This document shows positions 10,325 to 23,728 of a DNA stretch of 64,000 nucleotides, piece after piece. The stretch's first letter is position 1. Each line of letters opens with the position of its first letter. Position numbers and translations under genes: made by a program. The stretch is from Anaeramoeba ignava (taxonomy: Eukaryota; Metamonada; Anaeramoebidae), in assembly GCA_028826165.1 (NCBI GenBank), contig JAPDFW010000145.1:43931-107930 (forward strand), written 5' to 3'. The notes below the pieces were generated by a model. The model made no database searches and was not told where the DNA came from. It worked only from the letters and a program-made list of their open reading frames with translations.

Positions 10325-11908
10325 AAAACAAATAAATAAATATTTATTTCTTTTGGTTATTTTTCTTTTTTCTTTTTTCATTTTCAATTACATTTTCAAT
10401 TACATTTTCAATTACATTTTCAATTACATTTTCAATTACATTTTCAATTACATTTTCAATTTCATTTTCAATTACATTTTCAATTTCAATTTCAATTACA
10501 TTTTCAATTACATTTTCAATTACATTTTCAATTACATTAAAAAATTTTCAATTACATTTTCAATTACATTTTCAATTACATTTTCAATTTCATTTTCAAT
10601 TACATTTTCAATTAATTCATTTCCATTTTCAATTACAATTTTTTACATTTTCAATTACATTTTCAATTACATTTTCAATTACATTTTCAATTACATTTTC
10701 AATTTCATTTTCAATTACATTTTCATTTCATTTCATTTTCAATTACATTTTCAATTACATTTTCATTTCATTTTCAATTACATTTTCAATTACATTTTCA
10801 ATTACATTTTCAATTACATTTTCAATTACATTTTCAATTACATTTTCAATTACATTTTCATTTCATTTCATTTTAATTTTAATTTTCAATTTATTTTTTG
10901 AATTTAATTTTCAATTACATTTTCAATTACATTTTCAATTACATTTTCAATTATTTTCAATTTATTTTCAATTTCATTTTCAATTCATTTTCAATTACAT
11001 TTTCAATTACATTTTCAATTACATTTTCAATTACATTTTCAATTACATTTTCAATTACATTTTCAATTACATTTTCAATTACATTTTCAATTACATTTTC
11101 AATTACATTTTCAATTACATTTTCAATTTTGAATTTTCAATTTAATTTTTCATTTAATTTGAATTTTCAATTACATTTTCAATTTCATTTTCAATTACAT
11201 TTTCAATTTACATTTTCAATTACATTTTCAATTACATTTTCAATTACATTTTTCAATTTTCATTTTTCATTTTCAATTACATTTTCAATTACATTTTCAA
11301 TTACATTTTCAATTACATTTTCAATTTCATTTTCAATTACATTTTCAATTACATTTTCAATTACATTTTCAATTACATTTTCAATTACATTTTCAATTAC
11401 ATTTTCAATTACATTTTCAATTACATTTTCAATTACATTTTCAATTACATTTTCAATTACATTTTCAATTACATTTTCAATTACATTTTCAATTACATTT
11501 TCAATTACATTTTCAATTTCATTTCATTTCATTTCATTTTCAATTTCATTTTCATTTCATTTTCAATTACATTTTCAATTTCATTTTCAATTACATTTTC
11601 ATTTCATTTTCATTACATTTTCAATTACATTTTCAATTACATTTTCAATTTCATTTTCAATTACATTTTCAATTACATTTTCAATTTCATTTTCAATTAC
11701 ATTTTCAATTACATTTTCAATTACATTTTCAATTACATTTTCAATTACATTTTCAATTACATTTTCAATTACATTTTCAATTACATTTTCAATTTCATTT
11801 TCAATTACATTTTCAATTACATTTTCAATTACATTTTCAATTACATTTTCAATTTAATTTTCAATTACATTTTCAATTACATTTTCAATTTCATTTTCAA
11901 TTTCAATT
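10325..11908 (+). repeat. Module M array 1: 12-bp minisatellite with leader
   Basis: A leader (AAAACAAATAAATAAATATT, then TTCTTTTGGTTATTTTTC and a pyrimidine tract) precedes ~1.5 kb of ATTTTCAATTAC repeats, the longest M array here. Variants include ATTTTCAATTTC and ATTTTCATTTC, plus short interruptions near 10536, 11126 and 11520. Because 12 is a multiple of three, all frames read as long periodic peptides (ITFS, IFNY, FQLH); these are not genes. Confidence 0.95.
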
Positions 11909-12733
11909 TATATTTTATAAACAAATAAATAAAATATTTTTAATTGTAATTTATTTTATTTTCATTTTATTTTGTGTGTAAATGAATTTTGAAAAAAATC
12001 AAAAAAAATAAAATTAATAAAATAAAAAATAAATTTTGAAAATAATAATTGAATTATTAATAAAATAAAAAATATTAAAATTAATTAATTAATTAATTAT
12101 AAATGAAAATTTATTATTATTAATTATTAAAATAAATAAATTTGAAATGAAAAATAATAAATAAAAATGAATATTAATTATATTATATAAATATAAATGA
12201 ATGAATATATAATTAATAAATATATAATAATAAATATCAATTCAAAATATATGTAATATAAAATGTTTAAAAATAAAAATAAATTTTTAAAAGTATAAAT
12301 CAAAATAAATAATATTTTTATCAACTTTATTTCAATTTATATAAATATAAATCAAAAAAAATAAAAAAAAATCAAATTTTATTCTAACTTATATATTTTA
12401 AACATTTTTCAATAATAAATATTAAATCAAAATATATATTCAAAATTAATATAATAATGAAATCAAATTTATTATCAATATTATATTAATAAATAATATA
12501 ATATCAAATAATAAATATATTAATAAAAAATATATTAATAAAAATATATTTTATTAAATATTCTTTTTGGATTTGATTTTTATTTTGTAATTCTTTTTAT
12601 ATTTTTTTAGAATAATTATTTATTTATTTTCATTTATTATTTTATTTAAAATTTCATTTTAATTTCATTTACAATTTAATTTATTTTAAATATAATTTAA
12701 TTTCATTTTCAATTCATTTTCAATTTCATTTTA
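11909..12733 (+). repeat. Module C copy 3
   Basis: Entry form ATATTTTATAAACAAATAA after an M array. It has an extra tandem piece of the AATATATTAATAAAA segment at about 12515-12545. Confidence 0.9.
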
Positions 12734-13077
12734 ATTTAGATTTGAATTTAATTTAGATTTGAATTTGATTTGATTTGATTTGATTTGAATTTGATTTGAT
12801 TTTGATTTTTATTTTGAATTTAATTTGAATTTAATTTGAATTTAATTTGAATTTGAATTTGAAATTGATTTGAATTTAATTTGAATTTAAATTTGAATTT
12901 AATTTGAATTTGATTTGAATTTAATTTGAATTTGAATTTTAATTTTAATTTTAATTTTAATTTGAATTTGATTTGAATTTGAATTTTAATTTTAATTTGA
13001 ATTTGATTTGAATTTGAATTTAAATATAATTTAATTTCATTTTCAATTTCATTTTTATTTTCATTTTCATTTAGATT
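12734..13077 (+). repeat. Module D array 3 with embedded C fragment
   Basis: D-type array. Positions ~13021-13072 are a fragment of the module C exit (AAATATAATTTAATTTCATT) followed by D again, a probable recombination scar. Confidence 0.82.
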
Positions 13078-13780
13078 TGAATTATAAAATAAATGAAATT
13101 AAATAAAATTAATAATTAATTAATATTAAATAAATATTCTATTTATATTCATTATTATTAATAACTATTTATATATCTATTCATTTTATTTGATTTATTT
13201 ATTTGATTTATTCTTTATTCATTAATCTCATTTTAAATTAATTTATTGAAAATTTTGTAACAAAAATTAATAAATAAATAAATAAAAGATATTTTGAATT
13301 GAAATTAATCAAAAATATAATTAAAAGTTGTTTAATTTAATTTAATTTAAATTTAATTTAATTTAATTTAATTTAATAAAAAGATAAAAAGTATTTTTGA
13401 AATGGAGAAAATAAAATTATAAATTAAAAGGAGAAAAATAGAAAAGATAAAAAGTATTTTTTTGAAAAGATAAAAAGTATTTTTTTGAAAAGATAAAAAG
13501 TATTTTTTTGAAATGGAGAAAATATATAAAAATAAAAGGAGAAAAAAATAAATATAAAATTGATAATTGTTTTAATTATTTTTTTTCATTTTATTTTATT
13601 ATTTTATTATTCTTTTATCAAAAATATAAATAATATTTATAAATAATAATTTAATTTTCATTTCAAAAATAATTAATCTATAAAATATTAAATAATAATT
13701 AATATTAATATTAATTTCAATTATATTCAATTTTCAACTTAAATTTTAATTTAATTTTATTTTCATTTTCAATTTAATTT
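13078..13780 (+). repeat. Module H copy 1
   Basis: First of four ~740-bp copies. In order: ATAAAATAAATGAAATTAAA; a TATTAATAACTATTTATATA stretch; TTTTGTAACAAAAATTAATA; AAAGTTGTTTAATTTAATTT with a (TTTAA)n run; then direct repeats of GATAAAAAGTATTTTTTTGA alternating with GGAGAAAATA; then an AT-rich tail. It is always followed by a C copy. No gene seen. Confidence 0.88.
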
Positions 13781-14590
13781 ATATTTTGTAAACAATTTAA
13801 TAAAATATTTTTAATTGTAATTTATTTTATTTTCATTTTATTTTTTGTGTAAATAAATTTTGAAAAATCAAAAATAAAAATAATAAATAAAAATAAATTT
13901 TGAAAATAATAATTGAATTATTAATAAAATAAAAATATTAGAATTAATTAATTAATTAATTATAAATGGAAATTTATTATTAATTATTAAAATAAATAAA
14001 TTTGAAATGAAAAATAATAAATAAAAATGAATATTAATTATATTATATAAATAAAAGAATGAATATATAATTAATAAATATATAATAATAAATATCAATC
14101 CAAAATATATATAATGTAAAATGTTTAAAAATAAAAATAAATTTTTAAAAGTATAAATCAAAATAAATAATATTTTTTTATCAACTTTATTTCAATTTAT
14201 ATAAATATAAATCAAAAAAAAATAAAAAAAATCAAATTTTATTCTAATCTATATATTTTAAACATTTTCAATAATAAATATTAAATCAAAAATATATATT
14301 CAAAATTAATATAATAATGTAATCAAATTTATTATCAATATTATATTAATAAATAATATAATAAATATAATATCAGAATAATAAATATATTAATAAAAAT
14401 ATATTTTATTAAATATTCTTTTTTTGGATTTGATTTTTATTTTGTAATTCTTTTTATATTTTTTAGAATAATTATTTATTTATTTTCATTTATTATTTTA
14501 TTCAAAATTTCATTTTAATTTCATTTACAATTTAATTTATTTTAAATATAATTTAATTTCATTTTCATTTTCATTTTCATTTTCAATTTA
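13781..14590 (+). repeat. Module C copy 4
   Basis: Full-length copy with the ATATTTTGTAAACAATTTAA entry form that follows H and M modules. A short minus-strand open frame at 13952-14161 is an AT-rich artefact. Confidence 0.9.
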
Positions 14591-14746
14591 TTTTGAATTT
14601 AATTTGAATTTAATTTGAATTTATTTTAATTTGAATTTGATTTGAATTTGAATTTGATTTGAATTTAATTTTAATTTAATTTGAATTTGAATTTAATTTG
14701 AATTTGAATTTGATTTGATTTTAATTTGATTTTAATTTGATTTGAA
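14591..14746 (+). repeat. Module D array 4
   Basis: Short array of TTTGAATTTAA/TTTGA units, effectively C-free on the + strand, running into linker E. Confidence 0.87.
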
Positions 14747-14868
14747 TTCATTTAAATTTTCAATTTAGATTACAATCAACTTTACATAATAAATAAACAC
14801 AAAAAAAAGTCAATCAATATTAATTTCTGATTTTTATTTTGATTTTTCTTATTATTTATTTTGAATTC
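14747..14868 (+). repeat. Module E copy 2
   Basis: Closely matches the E consensus. Exits through TTTTGAATTCAATTTACAAT directly into satellite A. Confidence 0.88.
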
Positions 14869-17800
14869 AATTTACAATTAAATTAAATAAATAAATTCAA
14901 TTTACAATTAAATTAAATAAATTAAATTCAATTTACAATTAAATTAAATAAATAATTAATTCAATTTACAATTAAATAAATAATTCAATTTACAATTAAA
15001 TATAATTCAATTTACAATTAAATTAAATAAATAATTCAATTTACAATTAAATTAAATAAATAATTCAATTTACAATTAAATATAATTCAATTTACAATTA
15101 AATTAAATAAATAATTAATTCAATTTACAATTAAATTTAATAATTCAATTTACAATTAAATCAATAAATAATTCAATTTACAATTAAATTAAATAAATAA
15201 TTAATTCAATTTACAATTAAATTAAATAAATAATTAATTCAATTTACAATTAAATTAAATAAATTCAATTTACAATTAAATTAAATAACAATTTAATTCA
15301 ATTTACAATTAAATTAAATAAATAAATTCAATTTACAATTAAATTAAATAAATTCAATTCACAATTAAATTAAATTAAATAAATATAATTCAATTTACAA
15401 TTAAATAAATTCAATTCACAATTAAATTAAATATAATTCAATTTACAATTAAATTAAATAAATTCAATTTACAATTAAATTAAATTAATTAATTCAATTT
15501 ACAATTAAATTAAATTAATTAATTCAATTTATAATTAAATTAAATTAATTAATTCAATTTATAATTAAATTAAATAAATAAATTCAATTCACAATTAAAT
15601 TAATAAATAAATTCAATTTACAATTAAATTAAATAAATTAATTCAATTTACAATTAAATTAAATAAATTAATTCAATTTACAATTAAAATTAATAAATAA
15701 ATTCAATTTATAATTAAATTAAATAAATAAATTCAATTTACAATTAAATTAATAAATAAATTCAATTTACAATTAAATCAATAAATAATTCAATTTATAA
15801 TTAAATTAATAAATAAATTCAATTTATAATTAAATCTATAAATAATTCAATTTACAATTAAATAAATTCAATTCAATTTACAATTAAATTAAATATAATT
15901 CAATTTACAATTAAATTAAATAAGTAATTCAATTTACAATTAAAATTAAATAAATAAATTCAATTTACAATTAAATTAAATAAATAAATTCAATTTACAA
16001 TTAAATTAAATAAATAATTCAATTTACAATTAAATTAATAAATAAAATTCAATTTACAATTAAATTAAATAAATAAATTCAATTTACAATTAAATTAAAA
16101 ATAAATTCAATTTACAATTAAATTAATAAATAAATTCAATTTACAATTAAATTAAAAATAATTCAATTTACAATTAAATTAAATATAATTCAATTTACAA
16201 TTAAATTAAATAAATTCAATTAAATTTACAATTAAATTAAATAAATAATTCAATTTACAATTAAATTAAATAAATATAATTCAATTTACAATTAAATCAA
16301 AATAAATTCAATTCAATTTACAATTAAATTAATAAATAAATTCAATTTACAATTAAATTAAATAAATATAATTCAATTCAATTTTACAATTAAATAAATT
16401 CAATTTACAATTAAATTAAATTACAAATAAATTCAATTTACAATTAAATTAATAAATAATAAATTCAATTTACAATTAAATTAAATAAATAATTCAATTT
16501 ACAATTAAATTAAATAAATAATTCAATTTACAATTAAATTAAATAAATAATTCAATTTACAATTAAATTAAAATAAATTCAATTTACAATTAAATTAAAA
16601 ATAAATTCAATTTACAATTAAATTAAAAATAAATTCAATTTACAATTAAATTAAAAATAAATTCAATTTACAATTAAATTAAAATAAATTCAATTTACAA
16701 TTAAATTAAAAATAAATTCAATTTACAATTAAATTAAATAAATTAAATTCAATTTACAATTAAATTAAATTATAAAATAAATTCAATTTACAATTAAATT
16801 AATAATAAATAAATTCAATTTACAATTAAATTAAATAAATAATTCAATTTACAATTAAATTAAATAAATAAATTCAATTTACAATTAAATTAAATAAATA
16901 ATTCAATTTACAATTAAATTAAATAAATAATTCAATTTACAATTAAATTAATAAATAATTCAATTTACAATTAAATTAAAAATAAATTCAATTCAATTTA
17001 CAATTAAATCAATAATTAATTCAATTTACAATTAAATCAATAAATAATTCAATTTACAATTAAATTAAAAATAAATTCAATTCAATTTACAATTAAATCA
17101 ATAATTAATTCAATTTACAATTAAATCAATAATTAATTCAATTTACAATTAAATCAATAATTAATTCAATTTACAATTAAATCAATAATTAATTCAATTT
17201 ACAATTAAATTAAATCAATAATTAATTCAATTTACAATTAAATCAATAATTAATTCAATTTACAATTAAATCAATAAATTAATTCAATTTACAATTAAAT
17301 CAATAATTAATTCAATTTTACAATTAAATTAAATAAATAAAATTCAATTTACAATTAAATCAATAAATTAATTCAATTTACAATTAAATCAATAAATAAT
17401 TCAATTTACAATTAAAATCAATAATTAATTCAATTTACAATTAAATCAATAATTCAATTTACAATTAAATCAATAAATTAATTCAATTTACAATTAAATC
17501 AATTAATTCAATTTCAAATTAAATTAATAAATTAATTCAATTTACAATTAAATCAATAAATTAATTCAATTTACAATTAAATCAATAATTAATTCAATTT
17601 ACAATTAAATCAATAATTAATTCAATTTACAATTAAATCAATAATTAATTCAATTTACAATTAAATCAATAAATTAATTCAATTTACAATTAAATCAATA
17701 ATTAATTCAATTTACAATTAAATTAATAAATAATTAATTCAATTTACAATTAAATCAAAATTAATTAAAAAATAATTCAATTTACAATTAAATATAATTA

Positions 17801-17912
17801 ATTCAATTTACAATTAAATCAATAATTAAATTCAATTTACAATTAAATCAATAATTAATTCAATTTACAATTAAATCAATAATTAATTCAATTTACAATT
17901 AAATCAAATTAA
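14869..17912 (+). repeat. Module A satellite array 3
   Basis: About 3 kb. The first part has TAAATAAATA-type spacers; from about 16990 it is dominated by a homogenised 28-bp subfamily with spacer CAATAATTA. I noticed a single G (in TAAGTAATTC near 15924) on the + strand. Confidence 0.95.
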
Positions 17913-18702
17913 ATTACATTTTATTTTCATTTTATTTATTTATTAACAAAACGAATTTATGTTCAAACACTTATTTTTCAATTTTATTTCAATTTTATTT
18001 GATTTTCATTGATTTATTTTGATTTTCAATTATTTTGAATTAAAACAGAACAAAAAGTAAATCAATATTGAATTAAGTTATTTTATTATATTTTTTATTT
18101 GATTTAATATAAAACAATTATTTCACTTCAATTGTAAAACAAAATTGAAGTATGTTTTGAATTAATTCACAAGATAATTTTATTTCATTCACATTTATTT
18201 CAATTCAAATTTATATTCAATTTCAATTATAGTTAATTTATAAAGGAAATAAAAAGGAAATTAAAATGGGGTTGAGTTGAAGGGGCATAAGGGGATTAAT
18301 AATAATTTATTCATAATTTATTCATAATTTAATTTATTTTTTATTTTTATTTTTAATTTATGTTTTTAATTTTGAAATTTATTTTTATATTTGATATATA
18401 TATTTTTAGTATTTTGTAAATTAAAATATTTATAAATAAATATTTATTTTAATTTAATTTAATTTAATTTAATTTTGTTTTAATTTTGTTTTTTATTAAT
18501 TTAGAATTAATAATCAATTTTTAAAATATAATATATATTTTATCTTCTTTTTCTTCTTCTTCAATTTATTTATTTATTTATTTATTTGCAATTTCATTTT
18601 CAATTTAATTTAATTTAATTTTCAATTTCATTTTACAATTTAATTTCTATTTTTAAAATTTAAATTTAATTTAATTTAATTTTAATTCAATTTAATTCAT
18701 AT
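17913..18702 (+). repeat. Module P copy 3
   Basis: Full copy with the hairpin arms intact. In the G islet at 18268-18294 the second run is broken (TTGAGTTGAA instead of TTGGGTTGAA), leaving three runs. Confidence 0.9.
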
Positions 18703-19510
18703 TTTATATTTTATAAATTAAATAAATAAAATATTTTTAATTGTAATTTATTTTATTTTCATTTTATTTTGTGTGTAAATGAATTTTGAAAAATCAAAAA
18801 TAAAATTAATAAAATAAATAAAAATAAATTTTGAAAATAATAATTGAATTATTAATAAAATAAAAATATTAGAATTAATTAATTAATTATAAATGGAAAT
18901 TTATTATTATTAATTATTAAAATAAATAAATTTGAAATGAAAAATAATAAATAAAAATGAATATTAATTATATTATATAAATATAATGAATGAATATATA
19001 ATTAATAAATATATAATAATAAATATCAATTCAAAAATATATATAATGTAAAATGTTTAAAAATAAAAATAAATTTTAAAAGTATAAATCAAAATAAATA
19101 ATATTTTTTTATCAACTTTATTTCAATTTATATAAATATAAATCAAAAAAAATAAAAAAATCAAATTTTATTCTAATTTATATATTTTAAACATTTTTCA
19201 ATAATAAATATTAAATCAAAATATATATTCAAAATTAATATAATAATGTAATCAAATTTATTATCAATATTATATTAATAAATAATATAACAAATATAAT
19301 ATAAGAATAATAAATATATTAATAAAAATATATTTTATTAAATATTCTTTTTTTTGGATTTGATTTTTATTTTGTAATTCTTTTTATATTTTTTAGAATA
19401 ATTATTTATTTATTTTCATTTATTATTTTATTCAAAATTTCATTTTAACTTCATTTACAATTTAATTTATTTTAAATATAATTTAATTTCCATTTCCATT
19501 TTCAATTTAA
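18703..19510 (+). repeat. Module C copy 5
   Basis: Full-length copy in a basic A-P-C-D-E unit. Confidence 0.9.
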
Positions 19511-19803
19511 TTTAGATTTGAATTTGATTTGATTTGGATTTGATTTTAATTTGATTTGAATTTGAATTTAATTTGATTTGAATTTGAATTTGAATTTAAT
19601 TTGAATTTAATTTGAATTTGATTTAATTTAATTTAATTTGAATTTAAATTTAATTTGAATTTAATTTGATTTGAATTTGAATTTAATTTGAATTTGATTT
19701 TAATTTGAATTTAATTTGAATTTGAATTTGAATTTGAATTTGAATTTGATTTGAATTTAATTTGAATTTGAATTTGATTTGAATTTGATTTGAATTTGAT
19801 TTT
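19511..19803 (+). repeat. Module D array 5
   Basis: Typical D array of about 290 bp with no C apart from its edges. Confidence 0.88.
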
Positions 19804-19920
19804 CATTTAAATTTTCAATTTAGATTACAATCAACTTTACATAATAAATAAACACAAAAAAAAATCAATCAATATTCATTTCTGATTTTTATTTTGATTT
19901 TTCTTATTATTTTGATTTTG
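19804..19920 (+). repeat. Module E copy 3
   Basis: Standard linker with a TTTTGAATTAAATTTACAAT exit (TTAAA in place of TTCAA). Confidence 0.88.
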
Positions 19921-22135
19921 AATTAAATTTACAATTAAATTAAATAAATTAATTCAATTTACAATTAATTTACAATTTAATTCAATTCAATTTACAATTA
20001 AATTAAATAAATTCAATTCACAATTAAATTAAATAAATTCAATTTACAATTAAATTAAATAAATTCAATTTACAATTAAATTAAATAAATTCAATTTACA
20101 ATTAAATTAAATAAATTCAATTTACAATTAAATTAATAAATATAATTCAATTTACAATTAAATTAATAAATATAATTCAATTTACAATTAAATTAATAAA
20201 TATATTCAATTTACAATTAAATTAAATAAATATAATTCAATTTACAATTAAATTAAATAAATTAATTCAATTTACAATTAAATTAAAAATATATTCAATT
20301 TACAATTAAATCAATAAATTCAAATTCAATTTTTAATTAAATAAAATTAAAAATAATTCAATTTTAAATTTAAATTAATTAAATAAAATTCAATTCAATT
20401 TACAATTAAATTAAATAAATAATTCAATTTACAATTAAATTAAATAAATAATTCAATTTTACAATTAAATTAAATAAATAATTCAATTTACAATTAAATT
20501 AAATAAATAAATAATTCAATTTACAATTAAATTAATAAATAATTTCAATTTACAATTAAATTAAAAATATATAATTCAATTTACAATTAAATTAAATAAA
20601 TAAATAATTCAATTTAATTAATTAAATTAAATAAATAAATAATTCAATTTACAATTAAATTAAATAAATAAATAATTCAATTTACAATTAAATTAAATAA
20701 ATAATTCAATTTACTTTTACAATTAAATTAAATTAAAAAATATATTCAATTTACAATTAAATTAAATAAATTCAATTTACAATTAAATTAAATAAATTCA
20801 ATTCAATTTACAATTAAATCAAATAAATATAATTCAATTTACAATTAAATTAAATAAATATAATTCAATTTACAATTAAATTAAATAATAAAAATAATTC
20901 AATTTACAATTTAAATTAAATTAAATTGAATTCAATTTACAATTAAATTAAAATAAAAAATTAAATTCAATTTTAAATTAAATTAATAAAATAAATTCAA
21001 ATTTACAATTAAATTAAATATAATAAATTCAATTTACAATTAAATTAAATATAATAAATTCAATTTACAATTAAATTAAATAAATATAATTCAATTTACA
21101 ATTAAATTAAATATAATTCAATTTACAATTAAATTAAATATAATTCAATTTACAATTAAATTAAATAAATTCAATTTACAATTAAATTAAATATAATTCA
21201 ATTTACAATTAAATTAAATATAATTCAATTTACAATTAAATTAAATATAATTCAATTTACAATTAAATTAAATATAATTCAATTTACAATTAAATTAAAT
21301 ATAATAAATTCAATTTAATTAAATTAAATATAAATTCAATTTACAATTAAATTAAATAAATATAATTCAATTTACAATTATTAAATTAAATAATAAATTC
21401 AATTTACAATTAAATTAAATAATAAATTCAATTTACAATTAAATTAAATAAATATAATTCAATTTACAATTAAATTAAATAAATAAATAATTCAATTTTA
21501 CAATTAAATTAATAAATATAATTCAATTTACAATTAAATTAATAAATATAATTCAATTTACAATTAAATTAATAAATATAATTCAATTTACAATTAAATT
21601 AAATAAATAATTCAATTTACAATTAAATTAAATAAATAAATTCAATTTACAATTAAATTAAATATAAATTCAATTTACAATTAAATTAAATTAAATAAAT
21701 TCAATTTAAATTAAATAATAAATTCAATTCAATTTACAAATTAAATTAAATATAATAAATTCAATTTACAATTAAATTAAATATAATAAATTCAATTTAC
21801 AATTAAATTAATAAATAAATTCAATTCAATTTACAATTAAATCAATAAATAAATTCAATTCAATTTACAATTAAATTAAATAAATAATTAATTCAATTTA
21901 CAATTAAATTAAATAAATAATTAATTCAATTTACAATTAAATTAAATAAATAATTAATTCAATTTACAATTAAATTAAATAAATTAAATTCAATTTACAA
22001 TTAAATTAATAAATAAATTCAATTTACAATTAAATTAAATAAATTAAATTCAATTTACAATTAAATTAAATAAATTAATTCAATTTACAATTAAATTAAT
22101 AAATTAAATTCAATTTACAATTAAATCAAATTAAA
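19921..22135 (+). repeat. Module A satellite array 4
   Basis: Spacer families come in runs: TAAATAAATAAATAATTC near 20500-20700, TAAATATAATTC near 21090-21300, TAATAAATATAATTC near 21500-21600. Such runs indicate local duplication of small blocks of monomers. Confidence 0.95.
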
Positions 22136-22931
22136 TTACATTTTGTTTTCATTTTATTTATTTATCAATAAAACGAATTTATGTTTAAAAAGTTATTTTT
22201 CAATTTAATTTCAATTTTATTTGATTTTCATCGATTTATTTTGATTTTCAATTATTTGAATTAAAACAGAACAAAAAGTAAATCTATTTTGAATTGAGTT
22301 ATTTTATTATATTTTTTATTCAATTTAATATAAAATAATTATTTCACTTCAATTGTAAAACAAAATTGAAGTATGTTTTGAATTAATTTACAACATAATT
22401 CTATTTAATCCACATTTATTTTAATTCAAATTTATATTCAATTTCATTTATAGTTAATTTATAAAGGAAATAAAAAGTAAATTAAAATGGGGTTGGGTTG
22501 AAGGGGCATAAGGGGATTAATAATAATTTATTCATAATTTATTCATAATTTAATTTATTTTTTATTTTTATTTTTAATTTATGTTTTTAATTTTGAAATT
22601 TATTTTTATATTTGATATATATATTTTTAGTATTTTGTAAATTAAAATATTTATAAATAAATAAATATTTATTTTAATTTAATTTAATTTAATTTAATTT
22701 AATTTTGTTTTTTATTAATTTAGAATTAATAATCAATTTTTAAAATATAATATATATTTTATCTTCTTTTTCTTCTTCTTCTTCTATTTATTTATTTATT
22801 TATTTTATTTGCAATTTAATTTTCAATTTAATTTAATTTAATTTAATTTTCAATTTCATTTTACAATTTAATTTCTATTTTCATTTTAATTTTCAATTTA
22901 ATTTAATTTTAATTCAATTTAATTCATATTT
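22136..22931 (+). repeat. Module P copy 4
   Basis: Full copy with an intact hairpin and intact G islet. The early part is slightly diverged (GTTTAAAAAGTTATTTTTC instead of GTTCAAACACTTATTTTTC). Confidence 0.9.
22489..22515 (+). promoter_or_regulatory. Putative G-quadruplex motif, P4
   Basis: G runs of 4, 3, 4 and 4 with loops TT, TTGAA and CATAA, the consensus form of the islet. Confidence 0.6.
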
Positions 22932-23728
22932 TATATTTTATAAATTAAATAAATAAAATATTTTTAATTGTAATTTATTTTATTTTCATTTTATTTTGTG
23001 TGTAAATGAATTTTGAAAAATCAAAAATAAAATTAATAAAAATAAAAATAAATTTTGAAAATAATAATTGAATTATTAATAAAATAAAAATATTAGAATT
23101 AATTAATTAATTATAAATCAAAATTTATTATTATTAATTATTAAAATAAATAAATTTGAAATGAAAAATAATAAATAAAAATGAATATTAATTTATATTA
23201 TATAAATATAATGAATGAATATATAATTAATAAATATATAATAATAAATATCAATTCAAAATATATATAATGTAAAATGTTTAAAAATAAAAATAAATTT
23301 TTAAAAGTATAAATCAAAATAAATAATATTTTTTTATCAACTTTATTTCAATTTATATAAATATAAATCAAAAAAAATAAAAAATCAAATTTCAATTTAT
23401 ATATTTTAAACATTTTTCAATAATAAATATTAAATCAAAATATATATTCAAAATTAATATAATAATGAAATCAAATTTATTATCAATATTATATTAATAA
23501 ATAATATAATAAATATAATATCAGAATAATAAATATATTAATAAAAATATATTTTATTAAATATTCTTTTTGGATTTGATTTTTATTTTGTAATTCTTTT
23601 TATATTTTTAGAATAATTATTTATTTATTTTCATTTATTATTTTATTCAAAATTTCATTTTAATTTCATTTACAATTTAATTTATTTTTAAATATAATTT
23701 AATTTCATTTTCATTTCATTTTCATTTC
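22932..23728 (+). repeat. Module C copy 6
   Basis: Full-length copy followed directly by module F, as in copy 2. The A-tract region near 23370 is shortened. Confidence 0.9.

Noticed and set aside
10317-11857. Long open frames coding periodic ITFS, IFNY or FQLH peptides (also at 36921-37192, 38162-38498, 39871-40329, 50352-50868, 51992-52453)
   Set aside because: They are translations of the 12-bp minisatellite, open in more than one frame because 12 is a multiple of three and the repeat lacks stop codons. Frame usage differs between arrays and there is no non-repeat domain.
13952-14161. 69-codon minus-strand frame
   Set aside because: Falls in module C copy 4. The other C copies do not preserve it, and composition is the usual Phe/Ile/Leu/Tyr/Asn of AT-rich noise.
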